A stretch of 18,482 nt of DNA from the NCBI GenBank assembly GCA_035606665.1, contig DATNEY010000035.1:1-18482 (forward strand), in the 5' to 3' direction. Shown here piece after piece: positions 6,974-14,042 of the stretch. This stretch comes from DASUGC01 sp035606665 (GTDB lineage Bacteria > Acidobacteriota > Vicinamibacteria > Vicinamibacterales > SCN-69-37). How positions within the stretch are numbered: position 1 is the first letter of the stretch; each line of letters begins with the position of its first letter. The translations under genes and the position numbers were made by a program. The notes below the pieces were generated by a model. That model saw nothing but the letters and a program-made list of their open reading frames with translations, did not search any database and had not been told where the DNA came from.

Positions 6974-7768
6974 ATGCAGTTGGACGATCCCTTGCATTTT
7001 CAACAGGTCGCGGCCGCATGGCCGGTCCTCCAGACCCGGGCGCGCCAGGCCACCGCCAGCCACCGCGCGATGATGCCACCGCCTGTGCACTCGGGCACGT
7101 TCGTAAGCGCAGCTGCGATGACGCACCCGTGCCACGCTGTTGGAGGCGATTTCTACGACTACCTCGATACAGGCCGTGAATTCCATTTGCTCCTCGGCGA
7201 TGCCTGCGGGAAAGGTACGTCGGCCGCGTTGCAGGCCGCCCTTGCGCAGGGAATCCTGGCGGTTGACGTGCAGGCAGCATCTGGACCTGCGCGAGTTGTT
7301 GCGCACCTGAATGAAATGCTCTGCCGCCGGCGGATGGCGCAGAGATTCGTAACCCTGTTCTATGGAGTCATGCGCAGCGACCGTCGGTTTAGTTACTGCA
7401 ATGCCGGACACTGCTGGCCGATGCTGCTAAAGCAGTCGTCCGTACGCCGTCTCAGCGTCGGAGGAGTGCCGGCGGGTCTCTTCTGCGACACAAGCTACGA
7501 GGAAGAGTCAGTGAGGATGGAACAAGGCGATGTCCTCGTTGTGTTCAGCGACGGCATTCCGGAGGCGGAGACGTACGTGCAGCCGCCGGGAGAAAAGCGA
7601 CAACCGTTGGAGTTCGGAGAGCAGCGGATCCTCGACGTCGTCATGACTAACCGCCACCGAAGTCCGTCGACGCTCGTCGCACATCTCATGAACAACGTGC
7701 ACACCTTCATGCAAGGCAACCGACGACGCGACGACATGACCGCGCTCGTTGTGCGATACCTCAGATGA
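6974..7768 (+). CDS. SpoIIE/RsbU-type PP2C serine phosphatase
   Basis: This 264-residue protein is almost entirely a SpoIIE-type PPM phosphatase domain, a metal-dependent enzyme that dephosphorylates serine or threonine, typically on anti-sigma-factor antagonists of partner-switching systems. Metal-binding motifs are visible: G-G-D-F-Y-D (57-62), G-D-A-C-G-K-G (75-81), F-S-D-G-I-P-E-A (191-198) and R-D-D-M-T-A (252-257). A helical N-terminus of about 40 residues carries no sensor domain, so control probably comes from a partner protein. The ATG at 6974 has GGGGG upstream. The gene is divergent from the C11-CHAT-sigma operon. No RsbW kinase or STAS antagonist is encoded in the window, so a link to the neighbouring ECF factor is only positional. 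Confidence 0.9.
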   Translation: MQLDDPLHFQQVAAAWPVLQTRARQATASHRAMMPPPVHSGTFVSAAAMTHPCHAVGGDFYDYLDTGREFHLLLGDACGKGTSAALQAALAQGILAVDVQAASGPARVVAHLNEMLCRRRMAQRFVTLFYGVMRSDRRFSYCNAGHCWPMLLKQSSVRRLSVGGVPAGLFCDTSYEEESVRMEQGDVLVVFSDGIPEAETYVQPPGEKRQPLEFGEQRILDVVMTNRHRSPSTLVAHLMNNVHTFMQGNRRRDDMTALVVRYLR

Positions 7769-7871
7769 GGGCAAGTGCTGGCCTCCGCGGCCGGCGTGCA
7801 TGAAGCCGCACCACGCGAACTGCACTTGAAGCCCTTGAACGACAACTCCGCCGCGGGACACCGCGCGCGTG

Positions 7872-7880
7872 TGTTAGAGT
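7872..7880 (+). promoter_or_regulatory. Candidate extended -10 promoter for the CapA-family gene
   Basis: TGT followed by TAGAGT forms an extended -10 (TGn plus four of six matches to TATAAT), 27 bases before the GTG start. No -35 box is evident 17 bases upstream, as can happen with extended -10 promoters. Confidence 0.35.
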
Positions 7881-7907
7881 TCCGGTCCTGCCCACGAGGA
7901 GGTCGCC

Positions 7908-9353
7908 GTGACTCGCACGTCAGGATGGGTCGCTGCCTGCGCCATCGCCGGCGCCCTGCTCACCGCCGCTCGAGATGTCGGGCTGTCGGCGGTTCCTGAT
8001 CAGGCCCCCACGCGCGGTGCCGCCGTGCCGGCCCTGGTGCCTGCCGAGCGCGGATTCACGATGGCGCTCACCGGCGACGCGTTGATCACGATGAAGCTGT
8101 CGGTCCACAAGGAGCCGCAGTTCCTGAAGATGATCGATTTGACCCGCGGCGCCGACGTCGCCTTCACCAACCTGGAGATGCTGTTTCACGACTACGAGGC
8201 GTACCCGGCAACGGAGAGCGGCGGCACCTACCTGCGCGCCGACCCGTCGATCCTGAAGGAGCTGGTCTGGGCCGGATTCGATATGGTCGCGCGCGCCAAC
8301 AATCACGCCGGCGACTACGGCGTCGACGGAGCGCGCTTGACGACCAGGCACGTCGCCGACGCCGGCCTGGTGCAGGCGGGCTGGGGCGAGAGCCTGCGCG
8401 AGGCGCGCGAGGCGAAATACTTCGAGACCGAGAAGGGACGGGTGGCGCTGATCTCGACTTCGTCGACCTTCTCGGATCAGAGCCGCGCCGGCGTGTCGTG
8501 GGGCGACACGCGGGCACGCCCGGGCCTCAACCCGCTGCGGTTCACGACCACCCAGGTGCTGACGCGCGATCAGTTCGATGCGCTCCGCAACGCGCTGCGC
8601 GCGGCGAACCTGGGCGGGCAGGGTGGCCGGGACAGCGCGGAGCCGGTGAACGAGATGACCGTGTTCAACCGGCGGATCATCGTCGGCGACAAGGCAGAGA
8701 TCCGCACCGAGCCGCTCAAAGAAGATCTCGACGGGATGGCGATCGTGGTCCGGAACGCGAGCCGGCAGGCCGACTTCACGATCGTCAACTCGCACACGCA
8801 CGAAGGCGGCGCCGACCGCTATACCCCGCCGCAGTTCTTCGTCACCTTCGCGCACGCGATGATCGATGCGGGCGCGGACGTCGTCACCGCCAGCGGGCCG
8901 CATGTGCTCCGCGGCATCGAGATCTACAAGGGCAAGGCGATCTTGTACGGACTCGCCAACTTCGTCTTCGAGAACGAAACGCTGTTGCGTCAACCCCCGG
9001 AGAACTACGAGCCGCTGGGGCTGACGCAGAACGCCGGCGTCGGCGACTTCAACGACACGCGCTCGAAGAACGACGCCATCGGCTTTCCGGCCGATCCCTA
9101 CGTCTGGGAGTCGGTCGTCGCCGTGGCGCGGTTCACCGGCGAGAAGCTGGTCGAGCTGAAGCTGTATCCGATCTCGCTCGGATTCAAGAAGCCGCGGACG
9201 CAGCGCGGATGGCCGATGCTGGCGTCGCCGGAGCTGGCGAAGAAGATCATCGACGACCTGGTCAAGTTCTCGGCGCCGTTCGGGACGAAGATCGAGCCCC
9301 GCGACGGCGTCGGCATCGTCAGCGTGAGCGCGGCAGCCGGTTCACAGAATTGA
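7908..9353 (+). CDS. CapA family protein, metallophosphoesterase-like fold
   Basis: This 481-residue protein has an N-terminal signal sequence or anchor (about 6-28) and then a CapA domain, the family of the poly-gamma-glutamate capsule protein CapA with a calcineurin-like fold. Visible motifs are A-L-T-G-D-A (53-58), F-T-N-L-E (86-90), the family hallmark N-N-H-A-G-D-Y-G (131-138), N-S-H-T-H-E-G-G (294-301), and G-P-H-V-L-R-G followed by N-F-V-F (330-354). The GTG start has GAGGAGG five bases upstream. An insert at about 200-275 makes it longer than a minimal CapA domain. No capB or capC partner lies nearby, so capsule synthesis is not implied. It could be a periplasmic phosphoesterase with another substrate. 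Confidence 0.87.
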   Translation: MTRTSGWVAACAIAGALLTAARDVGLSAVPDQAPTRGAAVPALVPAERGFTMALTGDALITMKLSVHKEPQFLKMIDLTRGADVAFTNLEMLFHDYEAYPATESGGTYLRADPSILKELVWAGFDMVARANNHAGDYGVDGARLTTRHVADAGLVQAGWGESLREAREAKYFETEKGRVALISTSSTFSDQSRAGVSWGDTRARPGLNPLRFTTTQVLTRDQFDALRNALRAANLGGQGGRDSAEPVNEMTVFNRRIIVGDKAEIRTEPLKEDLDGMAIVVRNASRQADFTIVNSHTHEGGADRYTPPQFFVTFAHAMIDAGADVVTASGPHVLRGIEIYKGKAILYGLANFVFENETLLRQPPENYEPLGLTQNAGVGDFNDTRSKNDAIGFPADPYVWESVVAVARFTGEKLVELKLYPISLGFKKPRTQRGWPMLASPELAKKIIDDLVKFSAPFGTKIEPRDGVGIVSVSAAAGSQN

Positions 9354-9356
9354 AAC

Positions 9357-9702
9357 AGACAACGGGCCGCCCGGCGAGCCCCGCTTACGAGGTTGTCGCG
9401 TTCGCTGGCCCGAAAGTCTGCCTGCTCGGCGCTCGAGGTCGCGAAGGCTGCCAGCCGCGTGACCGAAGTCAGCCCCCGCGGCGACTTCCCCTCGCGCCGT
9501 CACACGCAGTAACGAAATTGTCGCCAATTTCACATTTGTCGGGTTGGTTTCGCGATTGCGGATGCGCCAGGCGCGTGCGCGTGGCGAGGCACCACGCGCT
9601 GGCCGACCGTCCCATTCGAGCAACCAGCCGACGCGATCTTCGCGGGCGTCGCCGGCGAGTGGACTCTTCGCCGCAGACGCTGCTTTTCCAAGGACCAACG
9701 CC
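9357..9702. other. 346-bp gene-free stretch
   Basis: No reading frame here has protein-like composition; the open frames on both strands are arginine- and proline-rich, as expected of chance frames in GC-rich DNA. The stretch contains a weak hairpin (CGC-AA-GGCT, GCC loop, AGCC-GCG at about 9441-9459), possibly a terminator for the CapA-family gene, and an AT-rich island around 9511-9540 with a perfect inverted repeat. Confidence 0.6.
9514..9531. promoter_or_regulatory. Perfect 7-bp inverted repeat in an AT-rich island
   Basis: GAAATTG, a four-base TCGC spacer and CAATTTC form a perfect dyad in an otherwise very GC-rich stretch, about 170 bases upstream of the small lipoprotein gene. The size and spacing suit a dimeric repressor operator. 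No regulator gene lies next to it. Confidence 0.4.
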
Positions 9703-9855
9703 GTGAGAATGATTCTGTTGCTTCTAGCCGTCCTCTGCCAGTTCGGATGCGCCACGCGGCTGTGCCACACCAAGTCGGTGCCGTTTCAGTGGGCCGACGG
9801 CACGACTTCGACGATGGAGATGGTGGTGTGCCGGCCGTTGTTCGCGTGGCACTAG
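9703..9855 (+). CDS. Very small putative lipoprotein
   Basis: This 50-residue frame starts at GTG (9703), with AAGGA eight bases upstream, or at an ATG two codons later. It begins with a hydrophobic segment M-I-L-L-L-L-A-V-L ending in C-Q-F-G-C, a plausible lipobox, and leaves a mature peptide of about 34 residues containing three cysteines. I do not recognise the family. Evidence for coding is the ribosome site, the lipobox and a composition unlike the arginine-rich chance frames nearby. It lies upstream of the alpha/beta hydrolase gene, separated by 93 bases with their own candidate promoter, so the two are probably not co-transcribed. It may be a spurious frame. Confidence 0.45.
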   Translation: MRMILLLLAVLCQFGCATRLCHTKSVPFQWADGTTSTMEMVVCRPLFAWH

Positions 9856-9907
9856 GCTAGTGGGCTGTATCCGAATGACGACCAGATCGCGGAGCGCTGG
9901 CTTGCGT

Positions 9908-9913
9908 TATAGT
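9908..9913 (+). promoter_or_regulatory. Candidate -10 box for the hydrolase-cytochrome-dehydrogenase operon
   Basis: TATAGT matches TATAAT at five of six positions, 35 bases before the ATG at 9949. The surrounding GTTATAGTCCGG resembles the GTTAGAGTTCCGG before the CapA-family gene, which supports a shared promoter type. No clear -35 box. Confidence 0.4.
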
Positions 9914-9948
9914 CCGGGTGCGATCACACCGGCCGAAAGGAGCACCCG

Positions 9949-10803
9949 ATGGTGGATCCGATCAGACGCAAGCTTCTCAAGACTGGCGCTGCGACGGCGG
10001 CAATGGCCGCGACGCCTGCCCTGCTCGCGCAGCAGGGCGGGACGCCATCCAGCGGAAAGGTCTACCAGCGAGGGAACGTCCGCATCCGCTACGAGGAGAC
10101 CGGCGCGGGCTTCCCGCTCCTGCTGATCGCCGGCGGGGGTTTGAACGGATCGACGATCGCGGGCATTCGCGGCGGCAACCCGTTCAACACGATCGACGCC
10201 CTGAAGGGCGAGTTCCGGTGCATCTACGCCGACCTGCGCAACGCCGCTGGCGAGTCCACCGGTCCGCTCGAAGTCGACCGGCCGTGGGATTCCTATACCG
10301 ACGATCACCTCGGCCTGATGGATCACCTCGGCATCGACAAGTTCATGGTGCTCGGCTTCTGCATCGCGGGTCCGTTCATCTGGAACCTGATCAAGCGGGC
10401 GCCGAACCGCGTCGCCGCGGCCGTGCCGGCGCAGCCGGTCGGCTTCCGCCCGGAGCTGCCGAACGCGCTCTACGAGAGTCAATCGACCGGCTGGGCACAG
10501 CCCCTGGTGAAGCGGCGTCCCGAAATCACGAGCGCCATGGCCGACCAGTTCCTCACCAGGATGTTCCGCACCAATCCAGACTTCGTGTTCACCGTGACGC
10601 GCGACTTCGTCAAGAGCTGTCAGACGCCGGTGCTGGTGCTGCCGGACGACACCGCGGGGCATTCGTTGACCGTCGCGATCGAGAGCGCGATGCTCGCGCC
10701 AAAGGGGCAGCTGAGCATGTATCCGTGGAAAGACACGCCGGAGAAGATTCCACTGGCGGTGCGCCACGTTCGCAGCTTCCTGCTGTCGCACCGAGGGACC
10801 TAA
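9949..10803 (+). CDS. Tat-exported alpha/beta hydrolase with cysteine nucleophile
   Basis: This 284-residue protein has a twin-arginine-like signal (I-R-R-K-L-L-K-T-G at 5-13, then an Ala-rich segment ending A-L-L-A-Q) and an alpha/beta hydrolase fold. The oxyanion region reads L-L-L-I-A-G-G-G (57-64). The nucleophile elbow is V-L-G-F-C-I-A-G, placing C138 where most relatives have Ser; a Cys there recalls dienelactone hydrolases. D233 or D234 (L-P-D-D) and H238 (G-H-S) are candidate acid and base, though they sit unusually close together. The ATG is preceded by AAAGGAG at seven bases. The dihaem cytochrome c gene begins 28 bases downstream, so the two are probably co-transcribed. Substrate unknown; a periplasmic ester or lactone is plausible. 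Confidence 0.8.
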   Translation: MVDPIRRKLLKTGAATAAMAATPALLAQQGGTPSSGKVYQRGNVRIRYEETGAGFPLLLIAGGGLNGSTIAGIRGGNPFNTIDALKGEFRCIYADLRNAAGESTGPLEVDRPWDSYTDDHLGLMDHLGIDKFMVLGFCIAGPFIWNLIKRAPNRVAAAVPAQPVGFRPELPNALYESQSTGWAQPLVKRRPEITSAMADQFLTRMFRTNPDFVFTVTRDFVKSCQTPVLVLPDDTAGHSLTVAIESAMLAPKGQLSMYPWKDTPEKIPLAVRHVRSFLLSHRGT

Positions 10804-10831
10804 ACCGCCTTCTCGTTCAGCGTGGTGTGAC

Positions 10832-11686
10832 ATGTGCAACAGCATGCGTGGAGCACCGGCCGTTCTCCTGATTGCGTTCGCTGCATTCGTGCCGCGATTG
10901 TCGGCGCAGGCGACTCAACCGCCGTCGACCAACCCGTTCAACGGAGACAGCGCCGCCGCCACGCAGGGCGCGGTGCTGTTCCGGCAGGAATGCGTCTTCT
11001 GCCACGGCGTCGCCGCAAAGGGCGGCATGCGCGGGCCCGACCTGACGACGGGGTCGTGGAGCCATGGCGGATCGGACGCCGAGCTGTTCCGCACGATCAA
11101 TGACGGAGTACCGGGCACCGCGATGCCGCCGAACGGGCTGCCGCAGCAGGAGATCTGGCGGATCATCACCTATCTGCGCTCCGTGCAGCAGCCGGCCGCC
11201 GCGATACCCGGCGATCGGGCGCGCGGCGAGACGCTGTTTGCCGGCGCGAGCCGATGCTCGTCCTGCCACATCGTCAACGGCCGCGGCGGCAGGCTCGGGC
11301 CGGAACTGTCGCGCGTCGGCTCGGCCCGATCGCGCGCCTACCTCGTGGAGTCGATCCGCGAGCCCAATCGGCGGCTGACGCAGAACCAGAGCTTCGCCGG
11401 CGCCACCCTCAAATACGATACGGTCACCGCGGTGACCGCGGATGGCCGCACGATCGTCGGCGTGCCGATGAACGAGGACACGTTCACGGTGCAGTTGATG
11501 GATTCGAGCGAGCATGTCCACAGCCTCGAGAAGAAGACGCTGAAGTCGCTCACCCACGACGATCGATCGCTGATGCCGGCGTACGATGAACGCCGTTTGA
11601 ACAACGCCGACCTGGACGATCTGCTGGCCTACCTGCAGTCGCTGCGCTCGGCGACGCCGTCGCCGAAGAAGGACGGGTCACAATGA
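10832..11686 (+). CDS. Dihaem cytochrome c, electron acceptor of the PQQ dehydrogenase
   Basis: This 284-residue exported protein has a signal peptide (about 5-26, cleaved near L-S-A-Q-A) and two c-type haem sites: C-V-F-C-H (54-58) and C-S-S-C-H (142-146). M98 in G-T-A-M-P-P and M248 in S-L-M-P-A are likely sixth ligands. The first domain resembles small cytochromes c; the second carries a longer insertion of about 90 residues, as in cytochromes linked to sugar or alcohol dehydrogenases. The start could be 10832 or the ATG at 10844; neither has a strong ribosome site, which fits translation after the upstream hydrolase gene. Its stop overlaps the start of the PQQ dehydrogenase as ATGA, so the two are probably a functional pair, with the cytochrome taking electrons from reduced PQQ. 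Confidence 0.88.
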   Translation: MCNSMRGAPAVLLIAFAAFVPRLSAQATQPPSTNPFNGDSAAATQGAVLFRQECVFCHGVAAKGGMRGPDLTTGSWSHGGSDAELFRTINDGVPGTAMPPNGLPQQEIWRIITYLRSVQQPAAAIPGDRARGETLFAGASRCSSCHIVNGRGGRLGPELSRVGSARSRAYLVESIREPNRRLTQNQSFAGATLKYDTVTAVTADGRTIVGVPMNEDTFTVQLMDSSEHVHSLEKKTLKSLTHDDRSLMPAYDERRLNNADLDDLLAYLQSLRSATPSPKKDGSQ

Positions 11687-13290
11687 AGGCCACGACAGCC
11701 CTCGCCCTCGGATTCTGTCTCGCGGCGGTGTCGACGCGCGCGCAGGTCACGACGGAGCGGCTGACCAATGCCGCGCGCGACCCTCAGCAGTGGATGACCT
11801 ACTCCGGCGCCTACGACGGCAGCCGCTTCAGCCCGCTCGATCAGATCAACCGCACCAACGTCAACCGCCTCGCGCTGCAATGGGTCTTTCAGACGCGCGT
11901 GCGCGGCTCGCACGAAACCACGCCGCTGGTGATTGACGGGGTGATGTACCTGACCGCGCCGCAGAACCACGCCTATGCGATCGACGTGCGGACCGGCCGT
12001 CCGCTGTGGCACTACGAGCGGGCGCTGCCGAAGGAGATGTCGCTCTGCTGTGGCCCGCAGAACCGCGGGTTCGGCGCGCTCGGCGATCGGCTGTTCATGG
12101 GCACGCTCGACGCGCACGTCGTCGCCCTCGACGCGAAGACCGGCCGGGTGCGCTGGGACGTCGCCTCGGCGGACGCCGATAAGGGCTACAGCTTCACCGG
12201 TGCGCCGCTGGTCGTGAAGAACAAGGTGATCGTCGGCGTGGCCGGAGGCGAGTACGGCGTCCGCGGCTTCATCGACGCCTACGACGCGGACAGCGGCCAG
12301 CGCGTCTGGCGCTTCTACACGATCCCGGGCGAGGGCGAGAAGGGCGTGGAGACCTGGTCGGGCGACTCGTGGAAGCGCGGCGGCGCGCCGACGTGGGTCA
12401 CCGGCGCCTACGATCCGGACCTGAACCTGCTCTATTGGGGCACCGGCAACCCCGGGCCGCAGATGTACGGGGCGAATCGCCTCGGCGACAACTTGTACTC
12501 GGATTCGATCGTCGCGCTCGACGCGGACACCGGCACGTTGAAATGGCATTTCCAGTTCACGCCGCACGACGTCCACGACTGGGATTCCACGCACACGCCG
12601 ATTCTCTTCGACGACACGATTGCCGGGCAGCCGCGCAAACTTGTCGCCGTCGCCAACCGCAACGGATTCTTCTACGTCCTCGATCGCATCACCGGCGCGT
12701 ACCTGCTCGGCCGGCCGTACACCCAGGTGACGTGGGCGAAGGAAGTGGACGCCAACGGACGCCCCATCGTGCTCCCGGGCACCGATCCGACGGCCGAAGG
12801 CAACCGCGTCTGCCCGAGCGGCACCGGCGGCACCAACTGGCACTCGCCGTCCTACAGTCCCAGGACGCATCTCGTCTACTTCTTCAGCAACGAGCAGTGC
12901 GACACGTTCATGTCGGACGAGCATCTCGAGCCGCCGTATCGTCCCGGACGGCCGTTCATCGGCAGCGCCTTCTTCGCCCAGCCCGAAGAACGCATCGAGA
13001 CGGCGGTGCGGGCGGTCGATCCGAAGACGGCGACGGTGAAGTGGGTGTTCAAGCAGTACGCCGACGCGTGGGCCGGCGTCGCGTCGACCGCCGGCGGCCT
13101 GGTCTTTTCGGGCGACGGGCAGGGCAACTTCATCGCGCTCGACGCGGAAACCGGCAAGGACCTCTGGCACATCCCGCTCGGCGCGTCGATTCAGACCGCC
13201 GCGATCAGCTTCGCGGTCGACGGCCGTCAATACGTGACGATCGTCGCCGGCGACGCGGTGTTCGCGTTCGCGCTGCGCCGAGAGCCTTGA
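11683..13290 (+). CDS. PQQ-dependent alcohol dehydrogenase, lanthanide-type signature
   Basis: This 535-residue periplasmic quinoprotein has a signal peptide (1-20) and the eight-bladed propeller layout of type I alcohol dehydrogenases. The vicinal disulfide pair C122-C123 sits in L-C-C-G-P-Q-N-R-G. Likely metal ligands are E190 (G-G-E-Y-G), N256 (G-T-G-N-P-G-P) and the catalytic D299 in H-D-V-H-D-W-D. D301, two residues after D299, matches the extra aspartate that XoxF-type enzymes use to bind a lanthanide; calcium-type MxaF enzymes have Ala there. W-S-G-D-S-W-K-R-G-G-A near 225-235 is also typical. There is no C-terminal haem domain, so electrons probably pass to the cytochrome c whose gene overlaps by four bases. 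Substrate cannot be read from sequence. No pqq biosynthesis genes are present. Confidence 0.9.
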   Translation: MKATTALALGFCLAAVSTRAQVTTERLTNAARDPQQWMTYSGAYDGSRFSPLDQINRTNVNRLALQWVFQTRVRGSHETTPLVIDGVMYLTAPQNHAYAIDVRTGRPLWHYERALPKEMSLCCGPQNRGFGALGDRLFMGTLDAHVVALDAKTGRVRWDVASADADKGYSFTGAPLVVKNKVIVGVAGGEYGVRGFIDAYDADSGQRVWRFYTIPGEGEKGVETWSGDSWKRGGAPTWVTGAYDPDLNLLYWGTGNPGPQMYGANRLGDNLYSDSIVALDADTGTLKWHFQFTPHDVHDWDSTHTPILFDDTIAGQPRKLVAVANRNGFFYVLDRITGAYLLGRPYTQVTWAKEVDANGRPIVLPGTDPTAEGNRVCPSGTGGTNWHSPSYSPRTHLVYFFSNEQCDTFMSDEHLEPPYRPGRPFIGSAFFAQPEERIETAVRAVDPKTATVKWVFKQYADAWAGVASTAGGLVFSGDGQGNFIALDAETGKDLWHIPLGASIQTAAISFAVDGRQYVTIVAGDAVFAFALRREP

Positions 13291-13299
13291 TCGGCGGGG

Positions 13300-13358
13300 A
13301 AGGACCCGGCGCCGAGGTGATGCCCAGGTGATGCCTACCAGCCGGCGCCGCGTCCCTT
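13300..13358. terminator. Imperfect long hairpin between convergent genes
   Basis: The arm AAGGACCCGGCGCCG (13300-13314) pairs with CGGCGCCGCGTCCCTT (13343-13358) with one gap and one mismatch. The right arm lies in the last codons of the minus-strand gene. The loop holds a near-tandem direct repeat of AGGTGATGCC (13315-13324 and 13326-13335). There is no T-run, so it may act as a pause or RNA-end stabiliser serving both genes rather than a textbook terminator. Confidence 0.45.
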
Positions 13359-14042
13359 CCGTTTCATGCTGATGCGTCGGCCGGGATCGACCGCTTGCGC
13401 GATCACGAACTGCAGGCGGCGCTGAAAGTCGGTCGGTCCGACGGCGATCCCGCGAAGATTGTCGACCTTGTATACGTCGACGTTCCAGAACGGAATTCGT
13501 CCCTGGCGCGTGAGGTTGTAGTAGAAGGTCAGATCGCCGCCGCCAGCTCCCTGGAAATAAGCCTTCAGCTCATCGACCCGCTTGCGTTCTCCACGATCGG
13601 AGCGAATCGTCACCGGTTCGCGCAGCCTGAACCACAACACCCAGTTGCCCGCTTCGATCTCCCGCACCTGACTCCAGGGAATCAACGCCTCGGCGGGAAT
13701 CGACGCATCGACGCAGCCGCGCGTCGCTCGATCGGCGTGTGCACCCAGTACGTCGGCCCGGTAGATGCGCAACGCGTCGCGATCGAACGCGAAGATGAAT
13801 GCGCTGCGCGGGTCGACGTTGTATTCGGTGACCGTCCAGGCGATCGCGCCGCCGGAGTCGAGCACCCTGTTCCACGCATCGATCGCCGCGACGCCGTCGA
13901 TTGCCCCGATGATGTTGGAACGCGCAGCGTCTGCCGCATCGGCGAGCGCCGCCGCATCGCAAACGACTGGCGGCTCAGCGGCGGCCGTAGTCGTGACCTG
14001 CAAAGCCAAAAGGAAGATCAGGGCGAGACAGGTTCGAAGCAT
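13335..14042 (-). CDS. Secreted protein of unknown function
   Basis: I do not recognise this 235-residue protein. It has a clear signal peptide (residues 1-21: M-L-R-T-C, a Leu-rich core, then T-A-A-A-E). The mature part has an Ala/Asp-rich helical start with a cysteine (V-V-C-D-A), a second cysteine (G-C-V-D-A), a strand-rich middle including W-T-V-T-E-Y-N-V-D-P-R-S-A and W-V-L-W-F-R-L-R-E, a Y-F-Q-G-A-G-G-G-D-L-T-F-Y-Y-N segment, and a strongly basic C-terminus. The two cysteines could form a disulfide. The ATG at 14042 was chosen over a GTG at 14081 because GAGGT lies five bases upstream and the signal peptide then starts cleanly. It is convergent with the dehydrogenase and faces a long gene-free stretch. 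Confidence 0.65.
   Translation of the reverse strand: MLRTCLALIFLLALQVTTTAAAEPPVVCDAAALADAADAARSNIIGAIDGVAAIDAWNRVLDSGGAIAWTVTEYNVDPRSAFIFAFDRDALRIYRADVLGAHADRATRGCVDASIPAEALIPWSQVREIEAGNWVLWFRLREPVTIRSDRGERKRVDELKAYFQGAGGGDLTFYYNLTRQGRIPFWNVDVYKVDNLRGIAVGPTDFQRRLQFVIAQAVDPGRRISMKRKGRGAGW

Noticed and set aside
7920..8993. A 357-codon open frame antisense to the CapA-family gene
   Set aside because: The composition is that of a chance frame, and the CapA motifs are on the plus strand.
8498..9706. A 402-codon plus-strand frame overlapping the CapA-family gene and the following intergenic region
   Set aside because: It is almost entirely Arg, Gly and Ala, lacks a ribosome site and overlaps a well-supported gene in another frame.
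9342..9773. A 143-codon minus-strand frame across the region after the CapA-family gene
   Set aside because: No ribosome site or motif, and an Arg-rich chance composition.
11629..13230. A 533-codon open frame on the minus strand, antisense to the PQQ dehydrogenase
   Set aside because: Its product is rich in Arg, Val and Ala without recognisable motifs, while the plus strand has a full quinoprotein with all active-site residues. Long antisense frames are common in GC-rich codons.
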